DNA of 64,000 bases, from the NCBI GenBank assembly GCA_026545225.1, contig CM048845.1:124670533-124734532 (forward strand), read 5' to 3'. This DNA is from Cornus controversa. Its lineage: Eukaryota > Streptophyta > Magnoliopsida > Cornales > Cornaceae. Below the pieces are notes generated by a model. That model worked only from the letters and a program-made list of their open reading frames with translations, was not told the origin of the DNA and did no database searches. Shown piece by piece: positions 1 through 11,408 of the stretch. Position numbers and translations under genes: made by a program. Each line of letters starts with the position of its first letter. Positions within the stretch are counted from its first letter, which is position 1.

Positions 1-42
1 AGGTATATTCCTTTCTTTTCTGTTCCTGCTAGCTCTCATAAC

Positions 43-1635
43 ATGACCAAATCAGCCCTTATCCACATAGACCCTTTCTCTGTTGATGCAAGTGAAGTTC
101 TCCCATCTATTGTTTCATCATCTATAGACGATGCACCACCTCCTACCACCCATTCTTCTCTTCTTGTTCAACCTTTTCCTTGTCACTTCTCTCGCAGGAC
201 TCGAGCAACTACTGATGGTGTAACCCGTGACGTTTCTGATACTCCATTCTCTACAAATGATGATGCTCCATCCCCTCCAACGACCACCCAAGTTCCTTCT
301 GTGATTGTGGATCCTCCTCCTTCTCGCTTCCCCAAGCATACTCGTAAGTCCACTCAATTACCAGACTTTGCTTATTATTGTTATTCTAGTTCATTTACTT
401 CCTTCTTAGCATCTATTCATACTCTTTGTGAGCCTACCTCCTATACAAAAGTAGTTCTTGATCCCCTTTGGCAGCAAGCTATGGTTGAGGAACTTTCTGC
501 TTTGCATCGAATGGATACTTGGGATTTGGTGTCGCTCTCGCCTGGGAAAAGCACAATTGGTTCTCGCTGAATTTATAAAATTAAAACTAAATCAAATGAC
601 TTCGTTGAACGGTATAAAGCCAGGTTAGTTGGGAAAGGTTTTTTCCAGCAGTATGGTTGGATTATGAGGAGACTTTTGCTCCAGTTGCCAATATAACCAC
701 TATCCGTGCTCTCATTGCAGTGGCCTCTGTTCGTCAGTGGCATATTTCTCAGATAGATGTTAAAAATATTTTTTTGAATGGAGATCTTTAAGAGTAAGTT
801 TACATGGTACCTCCTCTTGGTGTCTCTCATAATCCTGGAGAAGTTTGCAAGCTTAAGAAGACCTTATATGGTCTCAAATAAGCCCCTCGAGCCTGGAGAT
901 GACATGATATTACAGGTGATAATGTTGATGGAATTATAGCATTAAAGACCAAATTAGCTAATCAGTTTGACGTGAAGGATTTGGGCCCTCTACGGTACTT
1001 CTTGGGTATTGAGGTAGCCTTTTCACCTAAAGGTTATCTTCTTTCTCAGTCTAAGTACACATTGAACATTCTTCAGTGAGCTCATCTTATGGATACTCGG
1101 ACTGTTGATACTCTTATCAAGCTTAATGCTCGCTATGTTTCTACAAATGGTATTCCTTTGCCTGATCCCATATTGTATTGGACTATTGTTGGTCGCTTAA
1201 TCTATCTCACTATTACTCACCCCGACATTCCATATGTTGTCTACATTGTTAGTCAGTTCATTGCATCCCCCCTCTACAGTTCATTGTGCTGCTAATCTTC
1301 GCATTCTACGTTATCTTCAGGGTACTCTCTGTCAGAGTCTTTTATTTCCTTCGACGTCCTCCTTGGAGCTTTGTACATACTCTGATGCTGATTGGGCTAG
1401 TGTTCCGACTGATCATAAGTCTACTACAAGTTTATGCATCTTCTTATGTGACTCTCTCATTTCTTGGAAGAGCAAGAAGCGGACAATTGTCTCTCGATCT
1501 TCCACAGAGGTTGAGTACCATGTTATGGCATCTACTACAAATGAGGTTGTGTTGTTGCATTGGTTATTAGCAGATATGGGTGTCACTTTTTCTATTCCCA
1601 CCCCTCTTTACTGCGATAATAAGAATGTTATTTAA
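43..1635 (+). pseudogene. copia pol pseudogene (RT-RNase H)
   Basis: Translation shows copia RT landmarks in order: the KARLVGKGF-like block near 620, ETFAPVA near 670, QIDVKNIFLNG near 755, then [11 protein letters not shown] near 985, and an RNase H end with YSDADWA, SRSSTEVEYH and DNKN near 1380-1625. In-frame stops fall at about 568, 789, 795, 880 and 1078. The segment that should hold the catalytic YVDD box is missing: the text jumps from the APRAW block (near 890) to GDNVDG (near 917), so part of the palm is deleted. The product cannot be active. Several stops look like C-to-T changes, as expected from methylated, silenced DNA. Confidence 0.85.
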
Positions 1636-1858
1636 ATTATTCACAATTCAATCTTTTATGAGCGGATCAAACACAATGAGATTAATTGTCATACCACTCG
1701 GCATCATCTCTAGCGTGGGATGATTACTTTGCCTATTGTCTCATCTTTCGTGCAGATTGTAGATTTCTTTACGAAGTCTCAAACCGTTCAACGCTTTCAT
1801 TTTTTTGTTGGCAAATTCTCGATGCTTCTTGCTACCGCATCGTTAGTTTGAGGGGGGA

Positions 1859-2016
1859 TATTAGATATTAGATTATTATTCACACTTTCTTATTTAACTA
1901 TATAAACCCCTTTATGTGTATTCTCTTATCATCTTTAGTAATAGAAACTCTAGCCCCCTTTTTCTCTTCTTCTCTCTCTTTGCAAAAGTCTCACCAATTA
2001 GATGTTAGCATTAACA
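1859..2016 (+). repeat. copia 3' LTR (short, degenerate)
   Basis: It begins right after the G-rich purine tract at 1847-1858, with TATTAGATATTAG (probably once TGTTAG). It carries a TATA-like 'ctatataaacccc' and ends in a near inverted complement, GTTAGCATTAACA. The length of about 158 bp is in the short range for copia LTRs. The partner LTR is outside the window, so both borders are inferred from the terminal dinucleotides and the purine tract. Confidence 0.6.
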
Positions 2017-2177
2017 ATTGAGATCTATGTTGTTCTACATTTGAAACATGTCATAACTTGGTTTAAATTTATCGTCCATATCCATGTTAGTTTTCCAATT
2101 ACTAATTTACTAATTTAATTAAAAATGAACTCTTTAATTATACTAGTTGAAGGCAGCTTGGGTGTGAGAAGAAAGGC

Positions 2178-2757
2178 TTACTTTATTTTCTCCATAAGAG
2201 TTATGTTGATGGCAATTATGTCACATTTGGGAAGCATTGTGTCAAGATCCTCCTCAAACTTTGCCCTTGTTTGATTCTCCAATTTTAGATCCCTCCTAAT
2301 CCAATCATGATATAGGATATTACAGTTGAAAGGCTTCAACCGTTGAAGTAAAAGCCTGCGAATACGTTTATCACTAACAGTTCCCATAGTCTTTCCTTCA
2401 AAGACCAAAAGCAACATGAGCATAAGCTGCAACATTCCTCTCCCCACTAGTGATAATTTGATGGTATCAAGATAAAAATTTCATGACAAGAAAGAGGACT
2501 CTCATGAGCTCATCCTCAACAATAGAGATCTCATCCTCTGCAACAGAGACTACATTGCTTCCAGTGACTTCTGCAACTGTTAAACCAGTAGCATCTACTG
2601 CCTCCAAATTAACATGATCAAAACCAATTCCAGCCGTGAGCACCAGTTACAAACTTTTGGCTTTCTTGATCCTTTCAGCTGAAACATAGGATGGATGGAC
2701 AGGGGTAATTATCAGCACGTGGAGATCTAGAATATGCTTTTCAAGTTCTACATCAAG
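2178..2757 (-). pseudogene. FDH: formate dehydrogenase pseudogene, middle exons
   Basis: Read on the minus strand, this matches plant mitochondrial NAD-dependent formate dehydrogenase. It starts with [12 protein letters not shown] and [18 protein letters not shown], then [14 protein letters not shown] and [19 protein letters not shown]. It continues with [27 protein letters not shown] and [16 protein letters not shown], ending in LMEKIK. A GTAAGC splice-donor-like site follows, so the copy seems to be genomic, not processed. The Rossmann glycine motif (normally GAGRIG) reads SDKRIR, so NAD binding is lost, and frameshifts and stops interrupt it. The preceding exon lies at 13949-14120, beyond the retrotransposon at 2901-13765. 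Confidence 0.8.
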
Positions 2758-2900
2758 GAATCATTAAAACAAAAGATCTGATTAGTCTCTAAAACTAAGA
2801 AGCAAAAATTTCATAAGACTGTCACTTTAAACAGTGACCCACTATTTTATCCATATTCCTTTTTGAACAATTTCAATTAATAAAAATTGGAAAAAAATAC

Positions 2901-3222
2901 TGTAGGTACAGAAAAATTGTAATTACACTTAACAAGATCTTATTTCAAGAAAAGTCAGTCCTTTTTTCCTTCTACCTTTAGTCTTTTATATCTTCCCAAA
3001 TACAATGATTATGCCTTTAATTTCTCCGTTTATTTTTACTTATGGAATAACGCCTCCATTCTTGGCTGGATTTCAGTGCTTAAATATCGGTATTTAAGGA
3101 GGAGATTTTTGGAGTTTTTCCTGTACTCACGCCATCTAATCGCGAGTGATATGAACGGTGATGTGGCTGCCATGTGTTATATTAGTCACACGTGTCATCT
3201 AACGACTCTTTTTCCCGCTTTA
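2901..3222 (-). repeat. element 1 left LTR (3' LTR)
   Basis: It starts TGTAGGTACAG on the plus strand and ends ...CCCGCTTTA, where the minus-strand purine tract (gggatttttggggcaaac) abuts. It aligns along its length with 13443-13765 with scattered substitutions. The minus-strand end CTGTACCTACA is shared with the LTRs of element 2, which marks the two as sister families although the LTR bodies differ. Confidence 0.9.
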
Positions 3223-3496
3223 GTTTGCCCCAAAAATCCCTTCCAATTTTAGCTGGAATTTGAAAGGGTTTTTATGCTATGAACGTTGCTTCGTTTGTTC
3301 TGCCAGACTGTGTTTGGGCTTCGTGCCCTTGGCAGCCGCCGTAATGTCACTTCCACATAAATGTCTATACTTGTTCTTGTATTTTTAGATCGTTGTAGAT
3401 TCTGGGCAATTCTGGGAATATCTTCTCGTCTGCTGAGGTTAGTGATTTCTTTTTCTCCTTAATACTGTTTTCTCCCTTTATCTTTTCTTTGGAGAT

Positions 3497-6400
3497 ATGA
3501 GTAAGATGAAAGATGTTGAGATTGTTGATGAGTTTGGGCCGCTGGAAAGCGTTCAGTATATTGATGAGTTTCTGGGAGAGGACGAGGGTGGTCAGAGTCT
3601 CCCAGAGATTCCTTCTGTTCCTTCAACACTAGCCAATCCCTCTTCTTTAGAAGATGAGAGTTCTTCGGATTCTGATTTAGAGGACGTCGATCGAGACCTA
3701 ATTAGGACTCTTGTAAATTTGGGAAGACTCAGGATTGACTGTGAGGTCCCGTCCGATGTTACTCTTAGGAATTATTCTCTTGATTTTGACTTCTGATCTA
3801 GAGAGGGTTTAAGTAAGGATGACATGATCTTCTCGGCTAGGCCTTTCGGTTTCCCCTTCACCCTTTCTATCATCTTGTGCTTAACAAACTAAATTTGGCT
3901 CCCTTGCAAATGAACCCTAACTTCTTTAGGGTTATATCCAGTGTTCTCGCTCTTAATCACACTCGCAACCTTGAGTTGGGATTGGACGATCTCCTTCTTT
4001 GCTACCAAGTTTGTGCTACAAAGAATGAGAGGAATCGATTCCATTTCTTCCCTCATCCGGGCAGATCGCTCTGTACCGGTCATCCCTCCTCTGACAAGGG
4101 TTGGACAGCCTAGCTTGTGGTGGTTGGGGGGAAATGGAAGGTCCCTTCTTCTGAAAAATTTCCCATCTCTCAAAAGTTCAGCAGATTAGGTATCCCGCCT
4201 TCTGACTTTCTTTCTGAACCTCATTGTGACTGTATTATATGTGATGTTGTGCTCTTTAACCAAATTTGATCTTTTGTTGGCGCAGTTAGAGATCTTCTTC
4301 CACACTCGGAGTTAGCAACACGCTTGAAGACCCTTGGTGAAAAGGTGTGGATGAGTGTACCCAAGTCCTCCTTTCTTGATCGACATCGAATGTTGCGCAT
4401 TCTAGCCTCTTAACTTATGTATTTTATTCTCTTAGTGATAGATTATTTTGTGATTTTACTTTATTTTAGTGTTTTCTGTATTTTCAGGGCCTAAATGATT
4501 ATTTCAGTTAAAACCAGGATTTTGGGCTTTCAAAGATGACATGCAAGATGGTTAGATGAAGCCTACATCAAAGGGATCCATTGAACTCCATATTTTAACT
4601 CAAATCAGCCCAAGGAAGAGGTCCAAGAGAATTACAGCTGCTTAAGAAGGTTTCGGGCCTGAAGCCCAAATCTGCGTTTAATAAAGTCTTAATCCCGTTT
4701 TGGAAAACGGACCATAAGTGTTATTTTCGAGCCTCAAATTAACATAATTCTCTCGTAGGGTTGAACAAAATTTGATTCTGCACACTTTTGTATTTCACGA
4801 AAATTCCGTAAATCGGACTTCTACTGGGTCAAAAGTTGGGCCGAAGTCAGTAGGAAAAATCCACCTGATTAGTGCTGCGGGAAACCCTAATTTATTTCTA
4901 ATTGGATTAGGACTTTGATGTATTCTCTTGGCTATTTAAAGTGACAAATTAGGGCTGTATTGAGGGGGCTTGGCAGCAGTTTTGAAGAGCTTTTGGGATA
5001 GAGAATCATTGGAGAACAAGGCGTATCATGAGCGGCTAGTTCAGCCACCAGGGTTCTGATGGAGCCCTAACTAAACATCACTGGTTTGATTGTTCTAATT
5101 ATTGGGGATTTTTGTATTCATTCATAGATTGTGTAATTTAGAGGATTCTTATTATAGAATTGAGCAATAAAAGTCTTATAAATTCAGTTTCAATGATTTC
5201 TTATCTTGTCTTAGATACTTGATTGTTGTTATTGAACTCGTCCCTCTTGTTTTCTGTGATCATGAGAGTGATTATTACACAATGGTTTTCACTGAATATA
5301 TCATTAAAAGCTTTGATGGATTATGCCTAGAGAAGATGAACCATACTGCACCCTAGATTAGAGTAGTTAGGCAGATGGCCCATGCCAATCGAAGATAGTC
5401 CATGACTTAGCCTTAATCATATGTTATCTTCTTGACGGATGAAGGTGAGCTTGTAGCCACCGACACCACTTATGCATGATATGATGCCCCATAGTTAGTT
5501 CAATTGACCATTGATTGTGAAGTTAGTGGTGAAATCAATTACCCTAGACTTATCTTATATTCTCTACACTCCTTAGTTTTTCTTGCTTTTGTTCAATTGC
5601 TTCATTAGTTAATTTAGAATTAAAAATCAGAATTTATTTTTTTTAAATTTAATTAGAATTAATTCCTTATATCCAACACAGTCAGACCACAGTCCCTGAG
5701 GTACGATACCCCTTTCGATAGCCCTATTCTGCAAGGAATTCGTTCTATTGCGAAGTGTGGAAATTTTAATTGATATACTTTTTGAGTCACACTCACACAC
5801 GAATCATTTCTTTTGTGTTTTGAGGTACTTAAAGCTATCTCAGAGGGTGCAGATGGTGTAAATTTGAAGCTTCCCAAAACCACTCGTACGAAAACAAGGA
5901 AGCTGTCTGAAGGGAAGAACCTCACTAGTTCCCCGACCGACCGAGAAATAGAAGTGGCCTCGGTTTTGCGCAAGAGACATGCTGAAGAGGTGACGGTGGA
6001 AAAGTCACTTCCTACTGAAGTGATAGAAATAGAGGAGTCTGCCCCTCTGTTGAAGTCTTAGAAGGCAGACATCTCAACTTCCCCTTCGGTTCCAGAACCT
6101 AGGGAGCCTTCAACTGTTAGGATGGTTGTGGTGGGTTCTGATGCCCCAAGTTCTTCTGTGGTAGAACCGTGGGTCCATCGAATGGTAAAGGACAATGGTA
6201 TGCCTTTATCGGTTGAGGATTCCATCCTTGAAAACAGGGAATCGATGAAGGCGTTTCTGAAGGAGATGTGGCCTCCCCGGGATGCGAAGATGATGATGGA
6301 ACTTTCTGTTGGCAACCTTCTGGAGTCATGTCCTGATGCAGCACTCAAGGTGAGAATTAAAGGACACGTTTTCAACTTCATTATGTGTTCTTCTGTTACT

Positions 6401-7030
6401 TATCTTTAATGACTTCGTGTGTCTTTGTAGAATATGTTCGGCGTGATGACCATGTGCAAATTGGTCGAGCAGGCGACCGTTAAAGTTAAAAAGGCCGATG
6501 TTCGGATTAGGAGGGTTGAGGCAGACTTCGGTGCTGCCATGCGTGAGGTCAATAATGAGAAAGCAAAGTCCCAGGCCCTTCTGCTAGAGAACGAGCAGCT
6601 TAAATCTCAGATAGAGGATCTCTCAAAAAGGAAAAAGGAGACTGAATTTCAAAGAGCGCTGGCTGAGTCCCGAACGTCAGAGTCCTAATAGAATGTCAGC
6701 TCTCTGCAGGACAGATCGATTAAACTGGAGAAAGGCGCTAAGGCCCTGTTTGACAGGCTGTCGCTTACTATTCAGATTAGGAATGCCGAGGCTTATCGTA
6801 GGGGCTTCGAGGATGCTTTGGCACCCGAAGTTGATCGATCTTACCCTGGTGGCCCGGCTGAGTATGATTGGGAGATGGGCTTAACCGGACCCCTTTATCA
6901 TGATCCAGAGGAAAGGGAAGAGGAGAAAGAGATTGCCAGCATCTTTGAGGATGGCCATGCATCCCAGGAAGCTGTGGTAGCACTCAGTGGAGGGTCTGCT
7001 AATGCTTCGGATTCTCCTTCAGCACATTGA
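3497..7030 (+). pseudogene. element 1 antisense accessory gene, decayed
   Basis: This is the counterpart of the intact gene at 21254-23315 and runs antisense to gag-pol of its own element. Recognisable blocks are the acidic N-terminus (EIVDEFGPLE, SSSDSDLEDVDRDLIRT), the core LAPLQMNPNFFRVISSVLALN with ATKNERNRFHFFPHPGRSLCTGHP, then KLPKTTRTKTRK and EPWVHRMV. Exon 1 ends AAG at 6351, a GTGAGA donor and an acceptor at about 6430 follow, and the coiled-coil exon starts NMFGVMTMCKLVEQ. It ends at 7030. Stops at 3794, near 4110, at 6058 and near 6686, plus a 1.4 kb insertion near 4385-5805, make it non-functional. The intron borders are still intact. Confidence 0.85.
4385..5805. repeat. 1.4 kb non-coding insertion in element 1
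   Basis: Compared with element 2, the accessory-gene text stops after VPKSSFL and resumes at about 5806 (VLKAISEG), so about 1.4 kb was inserted. The insert has no long open frame. It shares its beginning (GAATGTTGCGCATTC against GAATGTTGTGCATTC) and several internal blocks in the same order with 33141-34688. Shared blocks include a 'gatggagccctaactaaacatcac' against 'gatgtagccttaaccaagcatcaa' type stretch, a 'tagttaggcaga' block and a 'gtgaaatcaat.accctag' block. The ends carry short pyrimidine stretches (ctttctt and atttctt) that may be a decayed target duplication. It could be a solo LTR or a non-autonomous element. Confidence 0.6.
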
Positions 7031-7249
7031 TTTATCAATATTCTCCCTTCTTCTTTTTGTAATGTCCTTTGGGACAATTTTTATCTGTAAAAACCTTCTG
7101 ATATAATAGAAAGTGTTCTTTCGATTTGTCAAAAAAAAACTATATGCTTGTCTGCTGTCTGCTCTTTATAAAATGAATGATACATGTAATTTCCAATACT
7201 TTCATCGGTATCGGATGTTGAAATATAGTTTATTCATACCTTCGGCTGA

Positions 7250-7955
7250 TCATCCCTTTCGTTCAGTTCTGGCATTTGGCTGGTTATGCCTTAGGTATCT
7301 CATATTATCCGGGGTGTTCGGTTAATCCTGCCGAAGTTTTGTTCGTTCTATTCAGGCGTTCGGTTGCTCATGCCTTTGTCATTTTTATTTGGAACATCTG
7401 GCTGGTCGTGCCGATGTCTCGTTCGTTCTACTCTGGCGTTCGGCTGTCCATGCCTTTGCCATCTTATCCGAGACGTTCGGTTGGTCATGCCGTTCATTCT
7501 ATTCTGGCGTTCGGCTGTTCATGTCTTTGCCATTTTTCTTCGAGACATTTGGCTGGTCATGCCGAGGTCCCGTTCGTTCTATTCTAGCGTTCGGTTGTTC
7601 ATGCCTTTGCCATTTTTCTCTGAGACATTTGGCTAGTCATGCCGAAGTCCCGTTCGTTCTATTCTGACGTTCGGTTGTTCATGCATTTGCCATTTTTACT
7701 CCAAGACGTTTGGCTAGTCATGCCAGGGTACCGTTCGTTCTATTCTAGCGTTCGGCTATTCATGCCTTTGTCATTTTATCCGAGATGTTCGGCTGGTCAT
7801 GTCGTTCGTTCTATTCTGGCGTTTGGTTGTTCATGTCTTTGCCATTTTATCCGAGACGTTCGGCTGGTTATGCCGTTCATTTTGTTCTGGCGTTCGACTG
7901 TAAGTGCCTTTGCCATTTTATCCGAGACGTTCGGCTAGTCATGTCATTCGTTCTG
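7250..7955. repeat. tandem array in element 1 between pol and accessory gene
   Basis: About eight to nine diverged units of 71-82 bp, recognisable by 'gagacgttcggctggtcatgcc' type text followed by 'gttctattctggcgttcgg'. It sits at the same place as the 82 bp array of element 2 and contains the reverse complement of its core (cggcatgactagccg), so the two arrays share ancestry. Open frames through it are by-products of the repeat. Confidence 0.85.
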
Positions 7956-8141
7956 AAAGAAATATTTGTAAAATGGTCAAGACAGTGGCATTATGCGACC
8001 GTCCTCTGCTGCGCAATTCCACTGCCTTTGTGCAGGATGTGTAGAACTCATTATATTAAATGTATAAAGATATGATATTCATCCGATGTGGGATAAAATT
8101 GAGCATGGGACTTCCAGCTCTTTATTGAAGTGCACTAGGGC

Positions 8142-11100
8142 TTACATCTAATACCTTTTCAGATGCATTGTATTCCAAGGTTTTTCGACCATGGCTCCAT
8201 TACCGTGCATTCTTCATAATCTGTATGCCCCCTTTCCAATAACTTCGACTATTTTAAAGGGACCTTCTCATTTTACTGCAAACTTTCCAGCGTTTTACTC
8301 TCTGGTGTTGTTGGTGATTTTGTGCAAGACCCAGTCCCCTTGTTTAAATGATCAGGGTCTCACATTTTTGTTATACGCCCTACGAAGTCTTTGTTGGTAG
8401 GCCGCCCTCTTGATTTGAGCAGCTTATCTCTTTTCCTCAATCAGTTCGATGTCGTGTCCGATCAGGCGATTGTTCTCCCATTCTTCAAAGGATTCAACCC
8501 TTTCGGTCGGGATGTCAAGTTCGATTGAGATTACTGCTTCCATCCCATATGTCATGCTGAAAGGACTGCTCCCTGTAGGTCTTCTAGGGTGGTCTGATAG
8601 GCCCAAAGTATGTTCGGCAGTTCTTCTAGCCAGCGGCCCTTTCTTTCTTCTAACTTCTTCTTGATATTTTCAAAAATAATTTTATTTGTAATCTCGGCTT
8701 GTCCGTTCCCCTGTGGGTACGACCTTAATGAGAGTCGTTGGTTGATTCCATACTTCGAGAAGAACCTTTGAATAAATTGGTTGTCCAAGTTCTTACCATT
8801 ATCCATAACTATTGCCGAAGGTATTCCAAAGCGGCATATTAGGTTACTCCAGATGAATTTTTTGACTTGTACATAAGTTACAGAGGCGTATGCTTCTACC
8901 TCGACCCACTTAGTAAAGTAGTCCGTCGCTAAGAGAACATATTTCTTCTTTTGGGCTGCGATCGGCAAAGGTCCCACCATGTCTATCCCCCATTGGGCGA
9001 ATGGCCATGGGCTGGTCATTGGATTTAAATTCCTGAGTGGCTGATGTAACAGCTGGGCATGTTTCTGACAATTGTCACAGTTTCTGGAGTATTCTGCCGC
9101 GTCATGAGACATGTAGGGCCAGAAGTACCCTATCGTCAGGGCTTTATGGGCTAGTGATCGACCTCCAGAATGATTGCCGCAAACTCCCTCATGGATTTCC
9201 TTCAAGACTTTATTGGCTTCTGATGATGTTAGGCACTTCAATAATGCCCCGAGAATGATCTTCTGTAGAGGTGATTATTGACGATTAAGTTCCTTGAGGA
9301 CCTCATTCTTAGCTTCTTTGCCTCTAGTTTTTATTCGGGGAGGGTTCCATTCCTAAGGTACGCCTCTATTGGATCAATCCAGCTTGGCTCTCGTGGGATT
9401 ACAAGTATCTCCATTGGTTTTTCGATGCTCGGCTCCCTTAATTCTTCCACGGAAGATACCCTGGTCATGGATTCGTCCGCACTGGAATTCGAGCAAGCTA
9501 ACCTGTCAACCGCCTTGTTTTCCTCGCGTGGGATGTGTTCCAGGACTACTTCATCGAAGTTTTTCATGTCTTCAAGCATTACTTCTCGATAAGCGTTCAT
9601 CTTGCCCTCTCTGGCCTGGAACTCCCTATTAACTTAACTCACCACCAACTGCGAATCGCTGAACGTCGTCAACTTCCTGATCTGTAATGACTTTGCTAGC
9701 CGAAGTCCCGCAAGGAGAGTCTCATACTCTGCTACATTGTTAGAGGCGTTGAAATCAAATTGGATGGAATGGTGTAACGTAATCCCGTCGGGAGTTCTTA
9801 CCTCGATTCCTGCCCCTGCTCCGGTGTGACAGGATGAACCGTCTACATAAACTTTCCAATGAGAGGGACCTTCTTTCTCTCCCACCGATTCATCGTATTC
9901 TAGTAAGAATTTGACCAATACCTAGCCCTTGCGGGCCGTTCAAGGTATGAAGAGGATGTCATAGGCGCTGAGGTCCATGGCTCATTTCATCATTCTCCCT
10001 GTCATGTCCGGCTTGCCTAGGATGGCCTTGAGTGGCAAATTTGTTGGGATAACTATTTGATGTGATTCGAAATAGTGTCTTAGCTTCTTCTTTGCGTGTA
10101 TTAAAGCCAAGATCAGCTTCTCGGCTTTTGAATATCTATTTTCGACATCGGTCATTATCTTACTAGAATAGTAAACCGGGTGCTGCTTCCATTCTCTTCT
10201 CTGATCAGTGCTATGCTTGTTGATATTTTTGACACTGCTAAGTACAAATGTAACTTTTCCTCGGGCTTAGGTATCGAGAGTATTGGTGCCGAGGCCATAT
10301 ACTGTTTTAGTCTTTTCAGGGCTTCCATCTGATTTGTTCCCCAAATTTTGCCCTTCTTCTTTCGGATAACGTCGAAGAATGGCTTGCATTTGTCGGAGAG
10401 TCGCAATATGAATCTACTAAGGGCGGTAATTCACCCAGTAAGGACCTGGACGTTTCGCTGAGTTTTTGGCTTCAAAGTATGGATTAGTGCTGATGATTGG
10501 GATGGGCTTATTTTTATCCCCGTTCTGCTGACCATGTGGCCGAGGAACTGTCCGGATGACACTCCGAACGAACATGTCGATAGATTGAGCCTCAGTCGAT
10601 ATCTCCTAAGGGTGTCGAACACTTCCTGTAAATGTCGCATATGATCTTCCTTCTTTTTACTTTTGACCACCATATCATCTATATTTGCTTCCACCGTTTT
10701 ACCGATCTATTTTCTGAAGACGTGATTGACCATTCGCTGATACGTTGCCCCTGTGTTCTTCAAACCGAAGGGCATTACCTTGTAGCAGTAGGTTCCTTGT
10801 TTAGTGATGAACAAAGTTTTCTCCTCATCTTTTGGATCTAACGGAATCTGGTTGTATGCCGAATAGGCATCCAAAAAAGTTAGTAGCTCATAGCTGGCAG
10901 TGGCGTCTACCATCTGGTCTATTTTGGGTAATGGGAAGCTATCTTTCGGGCAAGCCTTGTTTAGGTTTGTGAAGTCGATACAAACTCTCCACTTTCCATT
11001 TTTCTTTCGTACCACCACCACGTTGGAGAGTCATTCCGGGTATTTTACTTTCCTGATAAGATTAGCCTGGAGCAGGCGATGGATTTCCTCGGCTATTATC

Positions 11101-11408
11101 TGGTTTCATTCCGGGGCGAACCTTCTCTGCTTTTGTTTAACGGGAATGCTATTGGGGTCCACGTTCAAGGTATGTTTTACCAGACTGGGATCTACTCCTG
11201 GCATGTCAAGGTGAGTCCAGGCGAACACGTCTTTGTTCCTTCTCAATACTTCAATCAGCTCTTCCTTTTCTTTCTTCTGTAATAACGCCCCGATCTGCGT
11301 ACCTTTGTCTTCATCCAGGTTGCCTAGCTAGACTGCTTGGAGCGACTCTATGGGCTGAGCTACGCTTTCGACCTCTTGTTGCTCAGGCATGCTTGGCTTC
11401 TGTGATTG
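8142..11408 (-). pseudogene. element 1 pol pseudogene (RT-RH-aRH-INT)
   Basis: On the minus strand from 11408 leftward the order is RT, RNase H, a second RNase H and integrase. RT landmarks are RVCIDFTNLNKACPKDSFPL near 10980 and VMPFGLKNTGATYQRMVNHV near 10740, with YIDDMVV altered to ANIDDMVV near 10690. The second, archaeal-type RNase H shows VYVDGSS, NNVAEYETLLAGL and FSDSQLVVS, broken near 9635. Integrase has the HHCC block (CGNHSGG...NCDNCQKHAQ), then WGIDMVGPLP, MDNGKN and NGQAEITNK. Frameshifts and stops split it into many pieces. The natural end aligns with the stop of element 2 pol. Confidence 0.9.

Larger units (their letters stand above)
1..2016 (+). mobile_element. Ty1/copia retrotransposon remnant, 3' part
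   Basis: The window opens inside a copia-type element. It retains the pol linker, parts of reverse transcriptase and RNase H, a purine tract just before 1859 and a short 3' LTR-like end. The 5' LTR, gag, protease and integrase would lie to the left, outside the window. The frame is broken by several stops and by an internal deletion, so this is a dead copy. Domain order (RT then RNase H at the 3' end) is the copia order and separates it from the gypsy elements further right. Confidence 0.85.

Noticed and set aside
7113..8075. Several overlapping plus-strand frames of 70-103 codons
   Set aside because: By-products of the tandem array of element 1, with phase changes between units and no relation to known proteins.
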